Shown here: piece by piece, positions 19,188 through 28,212 of the stretch
Numbering within the stretch: position 1 is the first letter of the stretch
Layout: every line of letters begins with the position of its first letter
Assembly: GCA_947476895.1 (NCBI GenBank)
Contig: CANJRX010000015.1
Coordinates: 1-49,023, forward strand
Source of the DNA: Fidelibacterota bacterium
GTDB lineage: Bacteria > Pseudomonadota > Alphaproteobacteria > Rhodospirillales > Rhodospirillaceae
Reading direction: 5' to 3'
DNA: 49,023 nt
Notes under the pieces: generated by a model
What the model was told of the DNA's origin: nothing
Seen by the model: the letters and a program-made list of their open reading frames with translations, nothing else
Database searches by the model: none
Made by a program: the position numbers and the translations under genes

Positions 19188-21382
19188 AGGTTCTTAAAAT
19201 CGCCGCCGGCGTTGTCGCGGTTCTGATCCTCGGCTTGATCGTCGTGCTGATGACCGTGGACGTCAGCCAGTACAAAGGCGTCATACAGGACCAGGCCAAG
19301 GCGGCGACGGGCCGGGACGTCACCATCGGGGATATCAAGCTATCCATATCCCTAACTCCGTCCCTTGTGGTCAGTGACGTACAGGTTGCCAACGCACCCT
19401 GGGGCAGTCGGCCCCAAATGCTGACCCTGAAAAGCCTCGAGGCTCGCACCCAGCTTATTCCGCTTCTGTTCGGCACCGTAAATATCAGCGGCCTCAAGCT
19501 GGTGGAGCCTGATGTGGTTCTGGAAACCAATGCGCAGGGCAAGGGCAATTGGGAGTTTGAAACCCCGGCGGCGTCTTCCGGTGCCGGCGGCGATGCGGCC
19601 CTCCCGATCAACGTCAGCGACGTCGCGATTGAAGGCCTGAAGCTGGCCTTTCGCGACGGCAAGACCAAGGCTGCGGTTATGGTCGCCGCCAAAACAGCTG
19701 AAGCAGAAATCGACGGCGCGCTAGCCGATCTCAAGATTCCCTCAATCTCAGCGACCGACCTGACGGGCTCGTTTGCGCAAGGCGCCATGGCCGGGCAGGG
19801 ATCAGCCGCCGACCTTGCGCTCACTGCCGTTGGCCCCCTGATGGACTTCAACGTCACCAAGCTCACGGCCAAGGATGTGAAGGGCGCGTTCCAGAATGGG
19901 CCGGCGTCTTACGAGGGTACCGTCGGCAATCTCGCCCTGACAGGCGCGGCCCGGGCAATCTCGGGCAACGAAGCAACTTTGAACATGGCAGCCGCTCTCA
20001 AGGCCGTTAACGTCACCGCCCTGGTGCTGGAAAATGCCACGGCGGCGCTGAAGGATGCCAACACCGCGACGACCGCCGTCCTCGGCAAGGTCGCCATCGC
20101 CGCCAAGGGCCGCATCGGCGACCTGGGCATCACCAATCTCGCAGTCACCGACAGCAAGCTTTCCCGCAAGGGCGAGGGTGCGCCGTTGGATGCCGAAGTA
20201 ACCGCTTTCAGCATCAACGACGCCGGTGCGCTTGCGCTGACGGCCAAAGTCGGCGGCCAGGATGTAAAGGCCAGCGGCACGCTGGCCCCCGTCGCGACCC
20301 TCGCGCGTATGGACAAGGGCTTCCCGGCCAAGCTGACGTTTGAGGGCATGGGCCTGAAGGGCAGCACGGACCTGACCGTCAATGTCGCGCAGAAACGTCC
20401 GTCGGCGCGTGGCGCGATCAATATTCCCGAGCTCGATCTTTCGGCCTTCATGAAAGCGCCCAGCGGCGGCGCAGTAGGGGCCCCTGGCAATCAGCGCCTG
20501 TTCTCGTCTGATCCCTTGCCCTGGGACAGCCTGACTGGCGGCGATGGCAACGTGAAGATTTCCATCGGCAAGCTGACCTTGCCCAGTGGTCTGGTGTTGA
20601 ACAACGTCGTGCTGCCGGTCGAACTTGCCGACGGAAAAATGCAGGTCACGAATGCGTCGTTCGGTGTCGCGGGCGGCACCGTTACGTCGGACGTGACCTT
20701 GAACGCCAATGACAAATCGGTCGCCCTTAAAGCCGAAGCTCAAGGCCTGACAGCAGAAACCATCGCACGCGAAATGAAGAAGGGCGATTTGATCCAGCAA
20801 GGTCCTGTCGATCTGAACCTCAATGTGCGCGGTGCGGGCAACAGCCTGCAGGCGATTGCCGCGAGCATGAATGGCTCTGTCATCGCCGGCATGGGTGAAA
20901 GCCGCATCAAAAGCGGCGCGCTCAACATTATCGGCGCGGACGTCATCATGCAGGTGCTGGGTATGCTCAATCCGGTCGGCAACAAAGATCCTTACACCGT
21001 GGCGCGTTGTGGCGTGGTGAACTTGCAGATCGCCGACGGCGTGGCGCGCACCACCAACGGTATTGCGCTGGTCACCGACAAGATGCAGCTGACCTCGAGC
21101 GGCACGATCAATCTCGGCACCGAGCGCGTCGATCTCAGTGTTCGGCCCAAAGCTACCGGCGGTGTCGGCATTGGTCTGGGGGCGTTGGCGCAGTCGATTA
21201 AAGTGTCTGGCCCCTTAGCATCGCCCGGTATCGGTATCGATAAATCCGGGGCGATGAAGACACTCGGCAGTCTCGGTGCGGCCTTTGCCAGCGGCGGTTT
21301 AAGCGCCGTGGTGCAGGGCGCGAAAGGCCGTGCGACGGCCGCCGGCGATCCCTGCCAAGACGCGCACGTACCTGGCACCTGA
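19184..21382 (+). CDS. AsmA family envelope protein
   Basis: This 732-aa protein has one N-terminal membrane segment (about residues 4-24) followed by a large periplasmic region. The N-terminal part (TGRDVTIGDIKLSISLTPSL, then PQMLTLKSLEARTQLIPLL) is the AsmA signature, and the C-terminal part has the repeated beta-strand pattern of AsmA/TamB-type lipid-transfer bridge proteins. A role in outer-membrane lipid or protein homeostasis is inferred from the family. It sits between the HAD and ATP12 genes and is coupled to the HAD gene by ATGA. Confidence 0.88.
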   Translation: MKVLKIAAGVVAVLILGLIVVLMTVDVSQYKGVIQDQAKAATGRDVTIGDIKLSISLTPSLVVSDVQVANAPWGSRPQMLTLKSLEARTQLIPLLFGTVNISGLKLVEPDVVLETNAQGKGNWEFETPAASSGAGGDAALPINVSDVAIEGLKLAFRDGKTKAAVMVAAKTAEAEIDGALADLKIPSISATDLTGSFAQGAMAGQGSAADLALTAVGPLMDFNVTKLTAKDVKGAFQNGPASYEGTVGNLALTGAARAISGNEATLNMAAALKAVNVTALVLENATAALKDANTATTAVLGKVAIAAKGRIGDLGITNLAVTDSKLSRKGEGAPLDAEVTAFSINDAGALALTAKVGGQDVKASGTLAPVATLARMDKGFPAKLTFEGMGLKGSTDLTVNVAQKRPSARGAINIPELDLSAFMKAPSGGAVGAPGNQRLFSSDPLPWDSLTGGDGNVKISIGKLTLPSGLVLNNVVLPVELADGKMQVTNASFGVAGGTVTSDVTLNANDKSVALKAEAQGLTAETIAREMKKGDLIQQGPVDLNLNVRGAGNSLQAIAASMNGSVIAGMGESRIKSGALNIIGADVIMQVLGMLNPVGNKDPYTVARCGVVNLQIADGVARTTNGIALVTDKMQLTSSGTINLGTERVDLSVRPKATGGVGIGLGALAQSIKVSGPLASPGIGIDKSGAMKTLGSLGAAFASGGLSAVVQGAKGRATAAGDPCQDAHVPGT

Positions 21383-21391
21383 AGAAATAGC

Positions 21392-22141
21392 GTGGCCACT
21401 GATCCCAACGTTCTGGCCCGCGGCGGCGCGCCCCGGCCCAAAGTTAAGCGCGTCTATAAGTCCGTCGGCGTCGATGAGAAAGATGGCACGTTCCGCGTTC
21501 TTCTGGATGGTAAGCCGGTGATGACGCCTTTACGCGTCGCGCTTAGCACGCGCCAGCGCGCTTTGGCTGACGCGGTCGCTGCCGAATGGGATGCGCAAGT
21601 CCCGGATATCGACCCCGAGACCATGCCGCTCACACGCTTGGTTTCAACGGCGCTCGACAAAGTTACGCCACAGCGAGACATGCTGATCGGCGAACTGATG
21701 AAATATGCCGACGCTGATCTGTTGTGTTATCTCGCCGGCCATCCGGCGGACCTGAAAGCCCGGCAGGGGGCGATCTGGCAACCGGTGCTGGACTGGATGG
21801 ATGCGACCCACGGCGTCAAGCTGAGCACCATCACCGGCATCATGCCTCATGGCCAAACGCCGGAAACCCATGCAGCCTTGCGGCGCGCGATTGCGGCTTT
21901 GGATGACGAGCGTTTGACGGCTTTTCAGGCTGCGGCCGCCGTCACCAACTCGCTCGCGCTATCACTTGCCTTCACGCAAGACTGGATCACAAGCGAAGAA
22001 ACCTTTGCGGCGGCTTCGCTTGATGAAACTTACCAGATGGAGCAGTGGGGCGAGGACGACCTGGCTCTTGGCCGTCGCCGCCATATTAAAGCGGACCTGC
22101 TCGCCATCGGCGAATATCTCAGATTATTGAAGCTCGCTTAG
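21392..22141 (+). CDS. ATP12-family F1-ATPase assembly chaperone
   Basis: This 249-aa protein matches the ATP12 family, whose mitochondrial member binds the F1 alpha subunit before it joins beta. Recognisable segments are YKSVGVDEKDGTFRVLLDGK, DPETMPLTRLVSTALDKV and the C-terminal EQWGEDDLALGRRRHIKADL. The GTG start at 21392 follows GAAGAAATAGC, 9 nt after the AsmA stop. No ATP synthase genes are in the window; in alphaproteobacteria this gene is often near rluC and HAD genes, as here. Confidence 0.92.
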   Translation: MATDPNVLARGGAPRPKVKRVYKSVGVDEKDGTFRVLLDGKPVMTPLRVALSTRQRALADAVAAEWDAQVPDIDPETMPLTRLVSTALDKVTPQRDMLIGELMKYADADLLCYLAGHPADLKARQGAIWQPVLDWMDATHGVKLSTITGIMPHGQTPETHAALRRAIAALDDERLTAFQAAAAVTNSLALSLAFTQDWITSEETFAAASLDETYQMEQWGEDDLALGRRRHIKADLLAIGEYLRLLKLA

Positions 22142-22150
22142 CGAGCCGTC

Positions 22151-22297
22151 TTATCGTGCTCTGGCGAAGCTACCCATGGTGCGGATGACGCGCGCTGTCG
22201 GGCGGGCGGCTTGCGGAGCGGGTTTGATTTTTTTGGTTGCTGCGCCGGCTTTGAGGGCGAGCGATTTGACGGTGCTTTTAGCTTTGCGGACGGTCAT
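22151..22297 (-). CDS. Small basic protein, 48 aa, unknown
   Basis: On the reverse strand an ATG at 22297 opens a 48-codon frame ending in TAA. The product is strongly basic and Ala/Lys/Arg-rich, starting MTVRKAKSTVKSLALKAGAA and ending GSFARAR. Its composition resembles small nucleic-acid-binding or histone-H1-like peptides, but I recognise no family. It has no clear ribosome-binding site (a GGGG about 8 nt upstream is the best candidate). It lies between the ATP12 stop and yciB and explains an otherwise empty 220-nt gap. Confidence 0.45.
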   Translation of the reverse strand: MTVRKAKSTVKSLALKAGAATKKIKPAPQAARPTARVIRTMGSFARAR

Positions 22298-22359
22298 GAG
22301 GATACCCCAACTGTTACTGTCGTACCGGTCCTCCGCTTCCCGGTCCGGATATTACACAC

Positions 22360-22965
22360 TCAAACCTGGTTGCTGTCCACATCGGTTTTGTCATCACCTT
22401 CTGAGGAATCTGCTGGGATCGTGTAGCGCATAATTACCGGGAAAAGCGCCATGCTGAACAACAGGGTCATAGGCATAACGCCGAAAACTTTAAAGCTGAC
22501 CCAGGTGTCGGTCGGGAAGTTCCGCCAAACCACTTCATTCAAGACGGCCAGGAACAAAAAGAAGACGATCCAGGCGCGCGTGAGCAAAATCCAGCCACGC
22601 TCAACCAGTTGGAATGCGCCCTCAAAAATTAATTTGATGAACAGGCGCCCGGTCACAAGGCCAATAAACAGAATGCTCGCGAACATCAGGTTAACGATGG
22701 TCGGCTTCAGCTTGATGAAAGTATCGTCTTCCAGATAGAGCGTGAGGCCGCCGAAGACGATCACGAACACCGCCGTCACCAGCGGCATAATCGGGATTGA
22801 GCGGGTGAGGGCGTAGGATGCGCCGAGCGCGATGACGGTCGCCACCATGAAGGCGGCCGTGCCGGGATAGATGCCGAATTTCGCATTCACCCCGAAAAAA
22901 ATCACCAGCGGTCCCATCTCCAGAACAAGCTTGAGCAACGGATTTGTCTTGGTGGATTTAGCCAT
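22360..22965 (-). CDS. yciB: Inner-membrane septation protein A (YciB/IspZ family)
   Basis: This 201-aa protein has about five or six hydrophobic helices. The family signatures are LEMGPLVIFFGVNAKFGIYP near the start and LNEVVWRNFPTDTWVSFKVF near the end. YciB is linked to envelope synthesis and cell division at the septum. The frame is open further upstream, but the ATG at 22965 gives the normal length and N-terminus (MAKSTKTNPLLKLVLE), with GAGGA 10 nt upstream. It is divergent from the acylphosphatase gene. Confidence 0.92.
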   Translation of the reverse strand: MAKSTKTNPLLKLVLEMGPLVIFFGVNAKFGIYPGTAAFMVATVIALGASYALTRSIPIMPLVTAVFVIVFGGLTLYLEDDTFIKLKPTIVNLMFASILFIGLVTGRLFIKLIFEGAFQLVERGWILLTRAWIVFFLFLAVLNEVVWRNFPTDTWVSFKVFGVMPMTLLFSMALFPVIMRYTIPADSSEGDDKTDVDSNQV

Positions 22966-23038
22966 GGGTAAGCGGTCCTCGACGGGTGGGCAGGGGTTAT
23001 AGCTGGAGGACAGCGGACCGCCAAGGCATAGTGCCGTC

Positions 23039-23335
23039 ATGACGGTAACAGTTCGCCTCAAGATCAAAGGCCGTGTGCAGGGCGTGGGCTACCGCGCCTG
23101 GTGTATGCACGCTGCGCGCGGATTTGGCCTTTCGGGCTGGGTGCGCAACCTCACCGACGGTTCAGTAGAGGCCATGGCGCGCGGGCCCCAAGCGGCGGTC
23201 GATGCACTCGTGATGGCGTGTGAAAGTGGGCCTGTGTCAGCCCGCGTCACGTCGGTCGAAACGATGGAATTGGAATACGCCGAAATGTCTCCCGACAGTT
23301 TTCAGCAATACCCGACCGCTCAAGCCGACGACTGA
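23039..23335 (+). CDS. Acylphosphatase
   Basis: This 98-aa cytosolic enzyme hydrolyses carboxyl-phosphate bonds such as acetyl phosphate. The catalytic Arg19 lies in KGRVQGVGYRAW and Asn37 in WVRNLTDGSVEAM, at the spacing of the family. It is a single gene on the + strand, 73 nt from the divergent yciB start, and its stop is 6 nt from the end of the convergent receptor gene. Confidence 0.94.
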   Translation: MTVTVRLKIKGRVQGVGYRAWCMHAARGFGLSGWVRNLTDGSVEAMARGPQAAVDALVMACESGPVSARVTSVETMELEYAEMSPDSFQQYPTAQADD

Positions 23336-23341
23336 AGATCG

Positions 23342-25513
23342 TTAGAACGTTCCGCGCAGGCTGACCAGGAACAGGCGGTCCATGCGGTCGACGTAAGTTT
23401 CACGGCGTTGCACGGTGCCTTGGATAACGTCGTCGGCATAGACCACACGGTCGCGGTAATCGCGCGAGCGGTTCGGCATCAAGCCGTAGCCTTCAACGCG
23501 CAAAGTCAGTCCGCCGGTCAGTTTCTTTTCGGCGAAGGCCTGAATGCGTTGGCTTTGCCCTTCAAACTGCTGCACGCGGATGTCACTTCCACGCCGCACG
23601 CCGTTGCGGTTGTCGTAGGTCATGCCATAGGAAAAACCCCAGGCGGTGATGTCGTGACGGAAACCGATGTCGGTGGTCCACGTCCAATGCTCGCCGCCGG
23701 CTTGGCTGACGTTGATGCGGCGGGGCAAGCCGGTGAAGGGATCGGTGGTGTTGGAAAATTGACGCAAATAGCGTGCGTCGATGACAAAGTCGGGCAACCC
23801 TAAAAACGTCAGGCGGATGCTGGAGATGACTTCGAACCCGTAGTGCCGGCCGCCCCCGATGTTGCCTTCGGCCGACACACGCGTGCCGTCCGGCTCGGTG
23901 CGCAGGATGAATTTGTCGATGTGATCCTGGATGTCTTTGTAGAAAACGCGTCCTTCGAGAAGGCCTTGGTTGTTGGGCAACTGCCGCTGATAGCCGACTT
24001 CAAATTCCCATTCGCGCTCGGGTTTTATGTCCGGATTGCCGGCGTCAATTTCGTTGTCTTGGATATCAAATTGAGGAACGAAGTTGCCGAAGTTGAGTTG
24101 GCTGACGAGACGCTCGACTTTGAAACGCACTTGGTCGCTCGAAGTGAAGTCATAGCGCAGGTCGGCGCGCGGTTTCGGATAGATGTAGGTGTGGCTCGGG
24201 CTTCCCGGAAAATTGTTGGAGATGCGCGACATCTCGACAACGAGGGAGCTGTTCAAGGAAAGATCGCTCGTGATCTGCCAATTGTGATTAGCGAAGCTTT
24301 CGCCGCGCAGTTCTTTCACCTTGGCATGAGCGGTCGGAATGGCCACTTCCTCAAGTACGCCGTCGCCGTTGAGGTCGAAGAACGGTCGCAAGTTTTGATC
24401 GAGCCCGTTGCGCGCTGCTTCGGCGCCGATCTCTAAGGTCTGCCCGGTGAAGATCGGCCAAGTCACAGACCCGCGCACAATCGATTCCGTCTCCGTCTCG
24501 ACAATGATATTGCGGCTGCGCTCGACAATGCTTGATCCGAGATCTAGAAAGCGGAACTCCGTGCTCGGATCGTGTTCGTTGCGGTTGATGAACAGGACGG
24601 TCAAATTGCCGCCGAGAAGCCGGCCTTCGTAGTCGCCGCCGATTTCCCAGGTGCGTTCCCAACCGCTATGCCGGCGGCGGCTGTCGATGGCCGAAAGCGT
24701 CGGTGCGCCGGCCGTATTAAACCGCGTGAACACCGCATCGTCGTTTTCCTGAACGTCGCGGAATTCTAGAAGACCATTGAGGCGAAAGCGCGCGCCGCTT
24801 TCAAAGTTATAGGTGAGGTTGGTGGTGCCGGCGTATTTCTGCTGGTCGCTGTTGTCGAACTTTTGAATGCGCGCTTCCTGCACCGCGCCGTTGGGATAAA
24901 AATAAGTTTCCGTGCGCGTGTGGTTGATCGGGTCCTGACGGGTGGCGGGCTCTGTTCCCACGCTGCGCTCAAAACCGATGATGTAATCGAGCGAACGCCA
25001 GCTATCGCTGTACGACACGAGGCCGTCAGCGTTGACATAGCCTTGGTCATTGAAGCGGGCGTTGGCCTGCCATGTGCCTGCGCCGGTGCTCGCACCTTCG
25101 ACCAACACGACGTTGATAATCAGGCCTTCGCTCTGCACGTTGGTGTCGACGGTGTTGCCGCGGATAAGTTCCACGCGCTCAACCTTGGAGCTTTGAATGC
25201 GGCGAAGTGCGGAGAGCACCTGACCCTTGCCAGCAAAGCGCTTGCCGTTCAGCAAAACCTGATCGCCGCCTGAGCCGAAACCACGGCCTTGTTGATCGCG
25301 CCCCAGATTATCGAGCACGGCCGAGGTGCCCGGCACGCGCCGCAGCATGTCTTCGGCCGTGACCGCGTCGTATTTTTCGAAGTAAGCGCGATCAAAGACC
25401 TGCGTGGACGCGGCCTCCATGGCGTGTGCTTCGCCAGCCATAAGCAGGGCAATCGCCAAACCCATCGCGGGGCGGGCAAAACCGCTCCTGCGAAATACCG
25501 AACCGGAAACCAT
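23342..25513 (-). CDS. TonB-dependent outer-membrane receptor
   Basis: This 723-aa protein has a signal sequence of about 31 residues (hydrophobic GLAIALLMAGEAHA). The plug domain follows, with DMLRRVPGTSAVLDNLG, DQVLLNGKRFAGKGQVLSAL and VERVELIRG, and then a long series of amphipathic strands of a 22-strand barrel ending with Phe (LVSLRGTF). It would import a scarce ligand across the outer membrane using TonB energy; the ligand cannot be inferred. GGGGGA lies before the ATG. lipB is upstream on the same strand, 76 nt away. Confidence 0.9.
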   Translation of the reverse strand: MVSGSVFRRSGFARPAMGLAIALLMAGEAHAMEAASTQVFDRAYFEKYDAVTAEDMLRRVPGTSAVLDNLGRDQQGRGFGSGGDQVLLNGKRFAGKGQVLSALRRIQSSKVERVELIRGNTVDTNVQSEGLIINVVLVEGASTGAGTWQANARFNDQGYVNADGLVSYSDSWRSLDYIIGFERSVGTEPATRQDPINHTRTETYFYPNGAVQEARIQKFDNSDQQKYAGTTNLTYNFESGARFRLNGLLEFRDVQENDDAVFTRFNTAGAPTLSAIDSRRRHSGWERTWEIGGDYEGRLLGGNLTVLFINRNEHDPSTEFRFLDLGSSIVERSRNIIVETETESIVRGSVTWPIFTGQTLEIGAEAARNGLDQNLRPFFDLNGDGVLEEVAIPTAHAKVKELRGESFANHNWQITSDLSLNSSLVVEMSRISNNFPGSPSHTYIYPKPRADLRYDFTSSDQVRFKVERLVSQLNFGNFVPQFDIQDNEIDAGNPDIKPEREWEFEVGYQRQLPNNQGLLEGRVFYKDIQDHIDKFILRTEPDGTRVSAEGNIGGGRHYGFEVISSIRLTFLGLPDFVIDARYLRQFSNTTDPFTGLPRRINVSQAGGEHWTWTTDIGFRHDITAWGFSYGMTYDNRNGVRRGSDIRVQQFEGQSQRIQAFAEKKLTGGLTLRVEGYGLMPNRSRDYRDRVVYADDVIQGTVQRRETYVDRMDRLFLVSLRGTF

Positions 25514-25589
25514 CCGCTAAATCCCCCAAATGGCCGTAACGTGAAGGCCGCATGACGCCGACCTTACTGCTACGTTCCGTAACAGACGC

Positions 25590-26252
25590 CTAAGTTATCT
25601 GTAACACGATGCCGAATATCTCGGCAAAGGCGGCTTTCAAGGCGGTATCCAGCTCGGTCAGGCCCGCCTTAACCCCCAGATCGCGTAGGGACGTCACGCC
25701 GTGCGTGGTCACACCGCAAGGGACGATGCCGGTGAAATGCTCCAGGTCGGGTGACACGTTGATGGCGAGGCCGTGATAGGTGACCCAGTGACGCACCCGT
25801 ACGCCGATGGCGCCGATCTTGTCCTCGCGCTGCAGGCCGTTCAGATCGCGGGCCACCCAAATGCCGATGCGCCCGTCGCGGCGCTCGCCGGTAACACCCA
25901 AAGTTGCTAGTGCGCCGATGATGCAGTCCTCAAGATCGCGCACAAAGCAGCGCACATCCTCGCCGTGCTTTTTAAGGTCGAGCATGACGTAAACCACGCG
26001 CTGCCCGGGACCGTGATAGGTGTACTGGCCGCCGCGCCCGGTCTTGAAGACCGGGAACTTGTCAGGGCGCAGCAGATCGCCTTCCTGGGCGCTGGTGCCC
26101 GCGGTGTAAAGCGGCGGGTGCTCCAGGAACCATATGAGTTCTGGCGCCGTCCCGGCGTGGATGGCCGCGACCCGAGCCTCCATAGCCTCCACCGCCTCGG
26201 GATATGCAACGAGGCCGGGAGAAACTTTCAGTTCGACAGGCACTTGGCTCAT
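25590..26252 (-). CDS. lipB: Octanoyl-[ACP]:protein octanoyltransferase LipB
   Basis: This 220-aa enzyme moves the octanoyl group from ACP to lipoyl domains, the first step of lipoate synthesis. Motifs are [32 protein letters not shown], the catalytic Lys145 in [12 protein letters not shown] and Cys179 in TGIVPCGV. The frame runs 98 codons further upstream through the tRNA, so the ATG at 26252 ([20 protein letters not shown]) is chosen on family length. No lipA is present in the window. Confidence 0.95.
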   Translation of the reverse strand: MSQVPVELKVSPGLVAYPEAVEAMEARVAAIHAGTAPELIWFLEHPPLYTAGTSAQEGDLLRPDKFPVFKTGRGGQYTYHGPGQRVVYVMLDLKKHGEDVRCFVRDLEDCIIGALATLGVTGERRDGRIGIWVARDLNGLQREDKIGAIGVRVRHWVTYHGLAINVSPDLEHFTGIVPCGVTTHGVTSLRDLGVKAGLTELDTALKAAFAEIFGIVLQIT

Positions 26253-26370
26253 ATCCGGGCTTAAATGGGGATGGGGTGTTTCCTTGCCAACCCATACCCG
26301 ATTTGCTATTGGACCGCACGCCCGACGACCTCTGAAAAGGGGACAGCCGGGATTTCTACCTAAGTACCGT

Positions 26371-26455
26371 GCGGTCATGGCGGAATTGGTAGACGCGCAG
26401 CGTTGAGGTCGCTGTGGGGCAACCCGTGGAAGTTCGAGTCTTCTTGACCGCACCA
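26371..26455 (+). tRNA. tRNA-Leu (anticodon GAG)
   Basis: A full cloverleaf can be drawn. The acceptor stem is GCGGTCA/TGACCGC with discriminator A and encoded CCA (26453-26455). The anticodon stem CAGCG/CGCTG carries loop TTGAGGT with GAG at 26405-26407, and the T arm has loop TTCGAGT. The long variable arm (26415-26427) is typical of type II tRNAs such as Leu. It reads CUC and CUU codons. Confidence 0.97.
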
Positions 26456-26462
26456 CTCTTCT

Positions 26463-26493
26463 AAAAGGCGCTCCCTTCGGGGTGCGCCTTTTT
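26463..26493 (+). terminator. Intrinsic terminator after tRNA-Leu
   Basis: A hairpin with a TTCG tetraloop (26476-26479), a stem of about nine pairs in its lower part plus CCC/GGG above a single mismatch, and a TTTTT tail starts 7 nt after the CCA end. It should end the tRNA transcript. Confidence 0.85.
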
Positions 26494-26665
26494 GCTTGGG
26501 GGTATGGCGGCAGCTCTAGGCGCGGTTGTTTCCCTTGATCTCCCAAAACCCCTCAGGCACAAGGAACGGAGCGGTTTCACAATGCCCCTTTGGCTGGGTG
26601 AGGACGCTCCTCAAACACAGTCCTAATCTCGCTTTTTCATCAACCCGCGCCGCAACGGGTCCGCC

Positions 26666-28123
26666 ATGACCAGCGTCGAAGCTCCTCCAGCGCCGCCTGC
26701 GCCGCCAAGCCAGGACCCTGTCTCTGCGCAGCCGCGCAGCACGCGGCGCGCTGTGGCGGGGGCTTTGGACGAGCATTTCGAACTCGACCCGGGATTCATC
26801 TATCGCGCGACCGCGTTGATACGCGCCGGCCAGACCGACCAGGTCCGGACCATGGTTGGCGATCTGCACTATGCCGATATGGCCAATTTGCTTGAACGTT
26901 TGAACGTCGCCGACCGCCGGGCGGTGGTGGACGTCATGCGCGACGGGTTCAACCCCGATGTCTTGCCGGAACTCACGGCGGAAGTGCGCGACGAAGTCAT
27001 CGATGTTCTAGGCTTTGAAGACATCGCCCTGGCCTTGCGCGAACTGGACTCCGATGATGCGGTTTATCTCGCCGGGAAATTGGATCCGGAAGAGCGCACC
27101 AAGGTGCTCGCGCGTCTGCCGGCGGACAACCGCGTTCTGATCGAGCAGGGCCTGGCTTACGGCGAACACACCGCCGGCCGTATTATGCAGCGTGAGCTGG
27201 TGGCCGTGCCCAACTACTGGACGGTTGGCGAAACCATCGACTATTTGCGCTCTGGCCGCCGCACGCCGGAAAAATTCTATGTCGTCTTTGTGGTCGATCC
27301 TAAACATCGGCCCCAGGGCGTTGTGGAATTGCACCGCATTCTGAAGTCCAAGCGCATCGAACGCATCAGCGATCTGGCCGACCCCGAGATCGAAGTGATC
27401 GCGACCGACATGGACCGCGAAGAAGTAGCCTTCCTGTTCCGCCAGCGCAACTTGACCGCAGCACCAGTGGTGGACAAATCCGGCCGCCTTCTGGGCCAGA
27501 TCACCATCGATGACGTGGTCGACGTCATCGACGAGGAAGCCAGCGAAGACATTCTGAAAATGGCCGGTGTGCGCTCGACGGAAGACTCCAGTCTTTACCG
27601 CTCGATCATGACCACGGCGCATTCGCGCTTTATCTGGCTGGTGATCAATCTCTTCACTGCCTTTTTGGCGTCTTCGGTGATTGGCCTGTTCGAGGCTTCG
27701 ATTGCCAAGCTTTCAGCGTTGGCGGTTCTGATGCCGATTTGCGCGTCCATGGGCGGCAACGCCGGCACGCAAACCCTTGCGACGGTTATTCGCTCGCTCG
27801 CGACACGCGAACTCAACGCCAGCAATATTTTCCGCGTGATGTGGAAAGAGACATTCATCGGCTCCATCAACGGTATTTTGTTCGCGGCGATTACCGGCGT
27901 GTTTGCCTATTTTTGGTTCGACGACATGCTGCTCGGGGTGGTGATCGGATTGGCGATGGTCACGAATATGGTCGCCGCCGGTATTGCCGGAATGACCATT
28001 CCCCTGGTGCTGGATAAGTTCGGGGCCGATCCGGCGGATTCGGCGGTGGTATTCCTGACGACCGTCACGGATTGCGTGGGTTTCTTTACCTTCCTGGGGC
28101 TCGCAACCTGGATTCTTCTTTAG
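26666..28123 (+). CDS. mgtE: Magnesium transporter MgtE
   Basis: This 485-aa protein has the MgtE layout: an N-terminal helical regulatory domain (about 40-150), a tandem CBS pair (about 155-280, with FRQRNLTAAPVVDKSGRLLG and ITIDDVVDVIDEEASEDI), and five hydrophobic helices from about residue 312. SMGGNAGTQTLATVIRSLAT and the Asp in TTVTDCVGFFTF (last helix) mark the ion pathway. It passes Mg2+ across the inner membrane and closes when Mg2+ binds its cytosolic domains. About 25 N-terminal residues are Pro/Ala-rich. Confidence 0.94.
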   Translation: MTSVEAPPAPPAPPSQDPVSAQPRSTRRAVAGALDEHFELDPGFIYRATALIRAGQTDQVRTMVGDLHYADMANLLERLNVADRRAVVDVMRDGFNPDVLPELTAEVRDEVIDVLGFEDIALALRELDSDDAVYLAGKLDPEERTKVLARLPADNRVLIEQGLAYGEHTAGRIMQRELVAVPNYWTVGETIDYLRSGRRTPEKFYVVFVVDPKHRPQGVVELHRILKSKRIERISDLADPEIEVIATDMDREEVAFLFRQRNLTAAPVVDKSGRLLGQITIDDVVDVIDEEASEDILKMAGVRSTEDSSLYRSIMTTAHSRFIWLVINLFTAFLASSVIGLFEASIAKLSALAVLMPICASMGGNAGTQTLATVIRSLATRELNASNIFRVMWKETFIGSINGILFAAITGVFAYFWFDDMLLGVVIGLAMVTNMVAAGIAGMTIPLVLDKFGADPADSAVVFLTTVTDCVGFFTFLGLATWILL

Positions 28124-28212
28124 CGTTATAACCTTGGCAGGGCGTATCAGCGCTGTAGTCAACACGCCAGGGTCCGGCTACACTCAGCGGCAGAGGCATC
28201 CAAGGTAGAACG

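Noticed and set aside
26516-26869. Reverse open frame before and into mgtE
   Set aside because: Two thirds lie antisense to mgtE; the remainder has no ribosome-binding site or family match.
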